In this document: piece after piece, positions 12,093 through 24,000 of the stretch
Layout of the letters: each line of letters begins with the position of its first letter
Numbering within the stretch: position 1 is the stretch's first letter
Assembly: GCF_905220365.1 (NCBI RefSeq)
Contig: NC_061129.1
Location: 14,136,803-14,200,802 of the forward strand
Source: Vanessa cardui
Taxonomy: Eukaryota; Arthropoda; Insecta; Lepidoptera; Nymphalidae
Direction of reading: 5' to 3'
Length of the DNA: 64,000 bases
Notes under the pieces: model-generated
The model's database searches: none
The model's input: only the letters and a program-made list of their open reading frames with translations
Told to the model about the DNA's origin: nothing
Program-made: the position numbers and the translations under genes

Positions 12093-15000
12093 GTAAGTTC
12101 TTACTTATTTCAAAAGTTAATAATAACAGATTAAATTATATAAATAAATAAGTCGCGAAAAAGGATCTTTATTAAAAAAATATGTTTTTTTTTAATCAGG
12201 TAACTGTTATTTTTCGACTAACAAATCATTAAAACAGATTAAAAAATAATTTGTACGTGGCTGAAAACGAATTTTTAAGTTTGTAAAATGATGCCTGCAA
12301 ATTACACTAACGTAAAATTATTAGTAATTAACTAACTTCAAAAAAACCTAAAAATTAAGCAATTTATTTAATTATTTCTATTTAAATTCTTGTAAACACA
12401 TGTAATTAATTACCTAATAATAAAATAAAATAATATTTTGTTTACAGTTACATTAAACATGGTAATTCTTATAGGAATATGTATCATATTTTATTATTTT
12501 TCGACACGTGATGTTTCATGAGAATAAATTTAATAATTCTTTTTTTTTAGTTTAACCGCTTTAAGAAATAAACAATAGGAACGACTCATTGTTAGCGACC
12601 TTATGAGAATGTTAATATTTAACGAAATAAATCAGTGTTTATAAAATTAATATTTTAAGAAGAATGACGAGATAATAGACAGTTCAATTCGGTATAAGAT
12701 TCTAATGTTAAAATATTTATATACTTGTCAAATAAATAAACAAAACTTTTGTATTATGGTAACCTTGTCTATCATTGAGTTTTATTAATATTTTATTTTC
12801 ATTCTTGTATAAAGTATTTATGCTATTCCGTAAAAAGACACAAGACATTAATTAGTAAAGCGGAACCATTCATAACTATTGATTTTTTATTAATATTAAT
12901 TTAAATAATTGTATTAACTAACATGACTGTATCTTTTTAAATGTTGAAAAAGAGTAACTACTGAGTTTCTTACCGGTTCTTCTCGGTAGAATCTACATTC
13001 CGAACCGGTGGTAGCTTCACTTAATTGTTAAATGACAATGCAAAAGTGCTTGTGAAAGCCCACTTGAATAAAGTTTATTTTGATTTTGATTTTTAATAGA
13101 TTGCGTTCTCTTTTAATATTCTACGTGTTGTATGGTGTAGCTTTTTAAATATTTGTATTTTCTCCATTATTAATGTGGCCGTGTGTATTTATTTACAAGC
13201 GACATTTAAACAACATTTTTGGAACTTTGAGGTTTAAAGTATTTTTTTAACTTTTGGTTTTCAAATGTTACAGCCATTATCTGTAAGTTTCATTAAACAT
13301 TAGGGGCATGTATTGTACTTAAGTAGTTGGAAATATAATAATAGGTACATTAAGTTAAAGAGGTATAAGCCATTTCAAGTTAATAAATGTTGCTACCATT
13401 CTTGCCACCATTCCACGCGGTCAAAACTAATACAGTAACTAGTTTTAGTTCATATATGTACATATTTAAGCATTTAATGCTATTATTATATTAATAAAGA
13501 GTTATACATTTTTTATTAATTAAATCATAACGATATAAATGTCATCAGTTTGTTAGTAATTTTAATCGTTTTCAATAATAATATTAAAAAGACTTAATGT
13601 TTTCATTTATCTTTTTATGAATATTGCAAAGCATAAAAAACGTGTATAAAATGATTTTGAAATAAAACACACACCCAAACAAGACGACACGACTGAACAA
13701 TATATATGATCCCCAAGCTGACTTTAATTAATTATTGAATAAGTATATATTTTAATTATGTTGTTTTCGTGAGCACTTTCGGCCGCGGGAAATTGAGCCA
13801 TGACGTAGACAATGACTGTGCAAGTGTACTTATACGGAAATACAAGTATTTATATGGAAAGGAACAACCGAAATAACAGTTCAGGCTCAGGACAAACGGT
13901 TTGGCGAAGAAATGTGTTAAAAGCAAATAAAATATACACATATATGTACATACTATAAATTCTGACATTTTTTCTATAATGGGATCTATCTTGATATTTT
14001 CTTGATAGAAAAACTCAAAGGAGTTATAACCTAGAGTCAATAAAGTAATGAACTACACATTTTTAGTGATAAATTGATTTTTGTAACATATTTATTGATA
14101 AACAAATTTAGCTATATAACACACCGTTATCTCGTGTTTCATTACGTACTGTTGAAATAAATTAATATTATTTGCATATTACATACTAGTAGTCGCCCGC
14201 AGCTTCGCACGCGGTTTAGATTGTTGGTTGTCATGTATTAGCCAAAATAAACAGCCGTTCTTGGAGTTCAAGTTTGCTTCACACCGAATTTCATCAAATT
14301 CTGTGACAAACAGAGTTACTTTCACAATTATAATAATAATATTGATAAAATAAGTAACGTCTGTATCTAATACATCGTAATATTTAGATGAAGTTTCAAG
14401 ACGGCTGGATGGGATATTTTTGATATGTCTATTAGTAAGAAATAAATATTTAATAAACTTAAAAAAGCGCATAGCATGATTCTGTAACGAGAGCCTTACA
14501 TTGCCTTACGTTCAACCGATTGAGTTAATAGTTACACACGGATTTGATATACACAGATTTAAACCTCCAATTACCTCAAGGTGGGTGAAATATAGAAATA
14601 GGGGTTTACAAGAGATTGCTTGCGATCTCCAAACTCTTAAACTCAAGATAGAAGAATACGTATAAATCATCATAAGGTTTCTTTCTATAAAAAAATTATA
14701 ACTAACTAGTTGATGATCATGAAGTTTTTGAAGATAACATTAGCCAGATAAGATCGATCACAGTGGCGTGGCGTGCTATTGGAGAGGCCTATATCCAGCA
14801 GTGGACGAAAAAAGGCTGTTGATGATGATGATGATGATTGACAATAACGTGTCCCTGTTAACTTTCCATCTTAATAATACGGTATGAGATGCAAGGGAGA
14901 AGGGTTTTACCAAGATTTATTTATTGAGAATTGAGAGAACGAAATACATAAAACTTTAAGAGTATATCATATAAATCATCATATTAGTGAAAATGTAACA

Positions 15001-18000
15001 ACAATACAAGAGATTGAATGAAATAAATATGGTTAGACAATACGAAAATTATCATTCGTAAAAAGGGTGTACCGACCAATGATAGATATCGGCAATCACA
15101 ACCTCCAAACTCTGCAAGAGCACGAGGCATTTATGATAACATAAGTCAAAAATATATCAAAATCAAAATATATCAATAAATCTTTATTCAAGCAGGCTTT
15201 TACGCCCTTTTGAATCGTCATTTAACATTTAAAATAGTTATTTTAAATTAACTTAACTTCGGGTTCGGAAAGCAGGTTCTACCGAAAAGAACCGGCAAGG
15301 AGCTCAGTAGTTACTCTTTTTTACCATTTAAAAATACAGTCATGTTTGCTAATTACAATTATATATGTATGTGATTTATCCTGCCTGAAAGTCCACAAGT
15401 ATTAATTCTACGCTTTTTTATTGTCTAATCTTATACTGAATAATAAGCTTTTTGCATATCTAAAATCCAATATATTTTTGCCCGATCCTCATAACAGTCC
15501 GACGAGAGATCTTCTTGTGTGTCTTGTATATTTGGAGTTGGGGTATTAAAAAACAAAGAACTTTCGTCTTTCTAAAAACATCAATGGAGTTTCATAGGGT
15601 TGAGTTAATGGCATTTATAAGAAGAGTTATCTCCATATCATGATATTTGATACTTTCAAGGATGAAATCTCCGTCGTACCTAATTGCTAATATTTTGGTG
15701 CCGCTGTTTAATAAAATATAATCTTTACACAAAAATAAATACCTACTGTTTGTCCAGAGTCCTCTGAAGAAACAACAAAAATGAAACACATATAATTTTA
15801 TAATTAAACAATCCACGTAGGTCTCTAAGCAAACTATTTAATCTTGTTATTTTATAAACATTTTTAATTTCTTATCACAAAGTCGACAATGCGAGCACCT
15901 GCTAGATATCAGCGTGAGACAAAAACTGTTTGAGGGTTTTGATATTTGGGATGCTGGAAGAATAAGACGGATTAAATAAACAGGCAAATACAAGGACGGA
16001 TGTTAGCATACTTATCTCTAACTTGTTTTTGTCTGTACGTATAAAAGAAGAAGCTGACTATATGATTGGCTGAACAACACATACATATTAAAAGAACGCA
16101 CACACGTATGTAAGCAATTTATTTTATTCGGGAGCCTTGCAAAAAATCAACATCAGTAACGTTAAACTTGCGTTTCCAAACTTCGCGTATTTTACTATCT
16201 GCATTTTTAAATAATCTTGATAGGGAATAATGAAAAGGTAAGCATGATAGAGACATGTACATATGTATGTACATGTATGTCTACGTGTGGTAACGCACTC
16301 ATCAAAGGTAGAAATTTAGAATTTTTTTTTATCGTATAGATTGGCGGGCGAGCATATGGGCCACCCGATGGTAAGTGGTCACCATCACCCATAGACAATG
16401 ACGCTGTAAGAAATATTAACTATTCCTTACATCGTCAATGTGCCACCAACCTTGGAAACTAAGATGTTATGTCCCTTGTTCCTGTAGTTAAACTGGCTCA
16501 CTCACACTTCAAATCGGAACACAACAATACTGAGTACTGTTATTTGCCGGTAGAATAACTGATGAGGGGGTGGTACGTACAAAGCCCTACCACCCAGTAC
16601 ACAAACATTTTACACAAACATTAGTAATTGAACATTAAACGATCTATTTTTTTGAAAATTCATTTCTTTAAAGTAATAAATGGAAAGATTTTTGTTTGGC
16701 AACTCATCATTTCTGATGCTAGAAATAATGAAATTAGTAAGAGCCTTTCGGAAAATCACTCAAAAGTGTGAATGAAATTGGGGATGCAAGTTTCTATAAT
16801 GATAATGCTTCATTTATCAAGTTAGAAATTGTAGTTAGGTGTTTATAACCAACCATACCGGAAAATCCATCTAACACTGGTACATGGTACATTCTGTAAA
16901 TAAAATACAGAATTAGCATTGCCACTCGTCATTTATATACTGTGTCGAAATTTTTCCAAGTCTATGTTATGCAACTTTATTGTATCAAATTTTTTATCCA
17001 ATTTGTTTTCGATTTATAAACAATAAACAAACTTTAATATTCGCAATCAAATCTTGTTTTACATTTATTGAAAATTACATTTAAAATGTAATATTATAAT
17101 TATATGACTCTACAACAGTTACTCATAAAGTAATATGTATATTATTAAATACAACGTTGCTTACGCTGTATTTTCCCCGTTTTATTTACAAGTTCAACGG
17201 AAGACGAAAAACAAAGTTACTGACATTTTTGTAAAATATACTTTATTACACTATAAGCAGTTTTATTAAATCATTAAAATTTGTACATATAATCCACTTT
17301 AATTTAATTTAACCATTAATTAAACTTGCCAGATACATAGAAGGTGAAAATGTGTACACAGGAAAAAATAAGTTTAAAAGGTATACTTATCCCTAGAAGA
17401 GATTTCTTCCAGTATACCCAAGAAAGAAGAAACATAGACAGGAAAGTTAAAAGGTAGGCAGGCAAAATCTTACAACAGGAGAAAAGTTACAAAACCACAA
17501 AAAATATATACTAAATTAAAATTAAAATTACAAAAAAAAATATATAAAAATAAATATTAAAACTTTCTAGTTCAATTTCAATAAAGTAAGAACTGCAAAC
17601 GGTTTATGAGAATAAAAACAAAGTATACAACGTAATCTACACTAAAACATCTTAAATAAATTTGTTTTTAAATTGTGAATGCAATTATTCGGTCAGAAGA
17701 TACACAACAATCTGGACAAAAGTTTTACCGCGTGTCTTGTATGGAGATATAGACTTTAATGATGCATTTTCGTTGTTTCTGTTCTCCCGAAAATTACTCT
17801 GACTACTCTATTTGTAATTACTCTGACCATCGTTAGAGCAGCTGCCAAGGATGTACTGCTACTTCATTCACTCTTTGAAGGAGTCATGTTGGGATAACGG
17901 AAATTTTTTCATAAACACAACAAGTACAAGTTTATGAAAAAATTTCGTCACAAGCTGATTTCTATCTTTATTATTTTTTCTCTATTTCCCCTACAATTGA

Positions 18001-21000
18001 AAGTTTAAATAATATTCGGCAATAATTAATGTTAAAAAAACGTTTATAAAGATAATATGTAATTATTGTTATTTACTTTTATGAACTTATTTCACTTTTA
18101 GAGGTAGGAATATCGGTGCACAATCGAGGAAGAAATTTTCTGTGGAAAAAAGGCAATTTTGACAATGCAGACATTTTTAACTTTACCGTTTCGTAAATTC
18201 AAATCGTTTATAAAAAAAAACATTGGTAAAAAAGATTTGTAGATGATAAAAAAGCTTGGAATTAATACCTCTTGACTTCCGGGTAGGATACATTACATAC
18301 ATACATATATAATTGTATTTAACTAATATGATTGTATTTTTTAAATGTTGAAAAAGATTAACTACTGAGTTCCTTGCCGGTTCTTCTCGGTGGAATCTAC
18401 TTTCCGAACCAGTGGTAGCTTCACTTAATTGTTAAATGACGATTCAAAATTGCTTGTAAAAGCCCACTTGAATAAAGTTTAATTTTGATTTTGAATATTT
18501 GGGTGTATTTTGTCTTTAAAAAAAACTTTAGTACTTTGTATTTAATGTGGAGTTTTTACAATGATAACTTATTTATTTTTTAGTTCTGTTTGTCGTCACT
18601 AATTGAGAAATAAATTAGAATGATGTTTTATTGAAATAAATAATAATAACAAAGCGAAATCTGTATAAAGGATGATCTATAGAAATATATTTGCATCTAG
18701 TTTTTGGTAATGAAAATTATACACTACACGTGTAACAGTAATATTACCAGTAATAATAATAATTTGACTGATTTCGGCAAGGCGGCTAATCTCAAGGGAG
18801 ATCTCTATTCCCTCATTCTCATAATCCGATGGCACGGCAAATCCGACCAGACCGAGAAGAGTTTAGGCCCAGAACCAACGGTTTCACGTGCTTTCTGAGG
18901 CATGCAATGAATATGCTTCTAACTTCCAGACCCTGGTTGTTACTGAGAGTTTTTAGATAGAAAAATCCAATGTCTTTTTATTTTTCCGTTCTGGCTTTTG
19001 AAAAAAGACCTCGATTACTGCGAGTTCATATCTAATAAATGAGGTTTAGAAAAAAAAAAATGCTTTAGTGGTTTTTCGTACTCAATGTTTCTCCTCACTA
19101 ATTTCGGTCATGGCGCCGGTTCTTATGAAAAAGTAACCAAGTTCGCAATAACATATTACGAGAACATAGTTCAGGTGTGTGCAAAGGCGGATGCAGCACA
19201 GACTATACCACTGGCTTTACATACTTTTCGAGGCAAACAAGTGTAAACGTTACCATACATTCTAGAAATTTTCATAAAATTAAAATTAAATCAAAGTCAA
19301 ATGATTATTTATTCCAACAGGCGTATAATAAAAGCACAATCAAATCTTTTCCACCATTTTAATTAACGATTTTAAGTATATATCAATAGAATCTTCCTGT
19401 CTAGGAATAATGGACTAAACAGTAAATTCTTGTTTTTTATGATTAATATAATCGTATGTTGAAGAATATGTTCCATCAATGTTGTTTTTAGAAATAAATT
19501 TTATATTTTATTGATAGAATTGGTCAAGATATATTTATATATCCGACCGAACAAGAATTCAACACAGACGTCCGTCAAGCCAGTGTATAAGATATTAATT
19601 TTAATTTACTACCGTGACGGGTTTCGCACATTGCATCTTATTAAGAGGATAAGTGAGTTTAATTTATAAAACGAATTAAAATGAATTTGAAACAAGTTTT
19701 ACCTCAACATATCTTTATAATAATACTTTGTTTAGATTTCCAATGATACTCATTTTTTTCTTAAAATAGTGTAAACTTGAAAATGCAAAAAATGTAATGT
19801 TATAAATTTGTCCTATTTTTTTTTGTAATCGAATACCAAAACTTATAAAACAGACTTTTCTTTCAAATAGTCTTATTTCCACTTGGTATGTGTTCATGTT
19901 TTAAATTCCAGGCTGCATTTTATACTATACAATTTTAAATCAACGACATCAACTTCTGAATGATTACTTATAAACGCTTATAGATTAAAATATATTTTAT
20001 GAATTATATTAGCACATAAAACAATAACATACTTTCAGTCGAACTCGTTATATATGTAATTACAATTATTTATACCACGATGTATGAACAATTGCGTCTA
20101 ATTGCAGCCAAACTAAATCCTCAATGATAACAAATCAATTCAAAAAGACCCGAAGACAATTATCTGGTCTTATTGTAATAATATCTTGCATTGTTGGGGT
20201 GAAGCGTTATCGGGGCGCGCCAGAGCTATAAAAACAAGCTTATGCCTTCAGTCTAGCTCTTTGTAAAAGATACGTATAACGGATATACGCGGTCGGATGC
20301 CGTTTGTTTTGACCTTAGAATACGTTCAAATTGTTTAACTGCTTCTGGTGCTATTGCAACTGGCATTTGTTTTTACTTTAAAGTTTATTTTATTTAAAGA
20401 AAACACTATTATAAAAAGTAAAACTCATTGTAGTTTTGTTTCCAATTACAATAAATTTATTTGCTTTTGCAACTGTCATTTGTTTTTCTTTTGAAATAAT
20501 TTATTTAAAAAAAACACAAATTAAGTATTAATAGTAAAACTCGATGTACTTAGTTTTGCTTTCAATTACAATTAATGCATTTTTATGCAACCAATAGATG
20601 TATATAATATAGTCGTATAGTTTAAATATGTTTTTGAAATAATGAAATGTTATTATAAGATAATGAACTATTCATTCATTTTTTTTTTCGTATAGTAATA
20701 TAAATATTACACGAAATCATTGAACTAATTGCAGTTGCTTTAACGTTATAAAAATAGTTTAATATATTTAATCATGTACCTAGTATTTGAACATTTAATT
20801 CGATGATGATTCAAAAGTTTTATGAGCCTATTTAAATAATAAATATTTTGATTTCGATTTTTTAAGGTAGGTATGTTATCAAACACAATTAAATTTCTTT
20901 TTCTTTTGTTCCTAAAAAAAATAAATAATACCTCCCTATAATGCTAGTCTTTCGTCCGTCTTAAAATGTAAAAAGTATCACTTTGATGTGTACTTTTCAA

Positions 21001-24000
21001 ATATTGTCAAAATTGTCTGCAATTGAATATAAATTTGGAAAATATAAATCGAATGCAACAATGTTTTAAGATAAAAAGCTTCAATTTAAAAATATCACAC
21101 ATTGCAACTTTCTATCTTTATAAGTTGATTTAATATACATTTACATATATACATTGCATAGCTGATTTGGGTGTTATTAAAAACATTGCACAAAATGTAC
21201 TCCTATAATTACTATAGATTAATAACCATATAAATATAATTTAATAATGTATTATAATCAACTGATTTGAATTCTTATTTATGATAAAAACAAAATAATT
21301 TCTGACCATTATAAAACTGGTTGCAAAAATATGAAAAAAAATAGGTACCCCATAAATTGAATAAGATGAAAATGATTTATACGCAAGTTGCAGGCAAGCG
21401 TAGTGAAAAAATAATGGGTATATTCCGAGTGAGACGTTTTCTCGAGTGTCACTCGTGTGTATGTACGTGTCAGGTCTGCCCACATAGTAGCTGGGGGCGT
21501 CCAGAACTTAATTTCGACCGCACTGTTTGTCCTCCGCTATCGGTCAATACTCATACAATACTCTAAGGCGCGTCCGTATTTACATTTATACTTATTTTTT
21601 ATCATTTATTTGATCGTTCGATAAAATACCATCACAAACAACGGTCTTCGTTTTATCTACGAATTTTGTGGCCGAACAAATGACTAAATGTAATCTTTTG
21701 TAACGTTCTCAGGCTAGCATTTGAATGTTTTGATACGAATATTTGTTATTCAGAAATAACTGAACTTTATTGAGGTTATTTCATAATATTTATAATTTTT
21801 ATTTCGTCTTATTTTGCGTAGTAAAAGAGAAGCTTGACTAAACAAAGGTCTATGTATACTGTCAGCATTTAGCACCTTAACATTCGAAAGGGCGGCGAGA
21901 AGTGAACCTACCAGCAAAAACATTCAAAATGAGTAGGTGTCAGTCAACGATATTATATAAGGGCATATATTAATGTGCGAGCTTTTCGGTGTTGCCAGAT
22001 AACTTAAAAAGTATATTTATAGAAAACATCAACACTATCAATTAACAAAAACTAAAACTTTTTAAATCTATTTTTTTTAAAAATATCTCTGTCCACGTGT
22101 GACGCGGATCACTCTGGAATTAATTCAGTATCATGATAGTTTATTGGTTACATTAATATCTAGTGTAATGCGGTTTGTCTGATTATTTTTTGTAAATAAT
22201 GTGTTTTACATAAAAGATAAATACAGATAAACTTAAAAAACAAAACATACATAAATACTACATTTGAGCTCAAATCTAAAAGGCATTTCTGAGATTTAAA
22301 TGCAGTGCCATACAAAATTATTTTATTATAGAGTAATATATTTTACATTTAAAAAAAGAATAAAAACGATATCTGTATAGAATGTCAACAAGAAAAATCA
22401 AGTAATAATTCAAAATACATTCGATTATATAAAAAAAATACTACGTCTTTTATAAAATGATGAAACAGACCGGATACATTCAACACAATACTAACACATA
22501 GTCCATTCGCCTTTAAACAGTAACCAAACATTTTTCACCTCTAAATCCAACCTCCAATAAAAACCAATATGTAAAGACACTCTATATCAAAAAGATAATA
22601 CAAATATAAAGCGTCTTTTCATATCGAGAATCATATCGATGTATCGATGTTTACCGAAGTCGATTAAGTCAGTCGAATATACGCCAAAAAAACGTCCGAT
22701 AACAAGATAGTTTTTTTTCTTGAGATATTCTGTTTTCGTTATCTTGTTTGTTTAGTAAACAGTAATGAAGGAATTGATAGTGGACGGTCGACGACCCCGA
22801 CTTTTTTTATTATTTTCGAAAACGTTTTTTGTGATTATTGATATACTTATGGGATTTTGTCAATGCATATAATAATGATAATACGTTCAGTAGCGATCAT
22901 TCCTTATGAATAAATAAACACTGGAAACGAACATCATATAAGTATGTAAGAATGCTGTTGCATTTATATGGTTTTTGGTTGTTTATATTAGACGTTTACC
23001 TATATTGCTTAATATAAGCAAAATTTACATGAAAAGATTAAGTGACTACTGAATGACTATACAAATAAAAATTATTTATAATTTAAATACAAATTTTAAT
23101 GTAACTTATTCATATTTTATTTTAACAGTTTGGTAGACGACCTATATAGCCATCATGATAAATAGTAACTTATTTTTATAGTAAGTATTAAGAAATAGAA
23201 GCAATTAATCATACCGTTATTTTGTATAATTCAAATTTTAAGAATTGATTCAATAAGATGACTATGTAGTTCTCATAAGGTATCCTTATATAATACAAAC
23301 ACTAAACTATAAGTAATTTAAAATGAGTTAATTCTTCGATTCATATTATTGCGCACCATCGTATACATAGTAAAAAGCGCCTTTTCTGCGCCTTGTGTGA
23401 GCTTCTCTAACTGCGCCCTATATAAGCCTTTGCCTATTTTACTGTCTCATTCACTAAAACTTAAACGCAGGTTCACTACTGCAAATGCTTTGCCCATTAA
23501 CGACAAACACTAAACACTTAATACGCTCGTGCGCTGCCAAAAAATTGCGAATGTTACTAGCATGTAAGTACGTTTGTATTGGAATCTAGTAATAGGGGCT
23601 CAGCGGAATCTAAACAAGAGCAAAACGAAAAAAAATAATAGTCCTGCCTAGTCCATCTATTCTTGCGCCCCCGAGAGTCTACGCCCTGTGCCTGGGCACC
23701 GGCGGCACCTCCCTATTTACACTGCTGCGGCTGTTAGATTTGTTAAATGATATTTTGAAATCCCAATGTCCTATCTGGTACCTCACTTCGGACACACTCC
23801 TTTATCATCTGATACACATATTCTTATCATATTGTTAACGAGCTAGCTGTCTGGCTATATAGAACTTTAAGATTGAGAAACAAACACAAAAAGAATAATT
23901 GGTGTTTTTTCTCCGGCTTGGAAAGTTTAAATTCCCGACTTTACTTAACTAAAATGGATGTATTATACATATATAACAAAATCAAAATAAACTTTATTCA

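Noticed and set aside
23640..23720. GC-rich patch (cgccctgtgcctgggcaccg) as a coding exon
   Set aside because: No open frame with splice sites continues in either direction. It may be old transposon debris.
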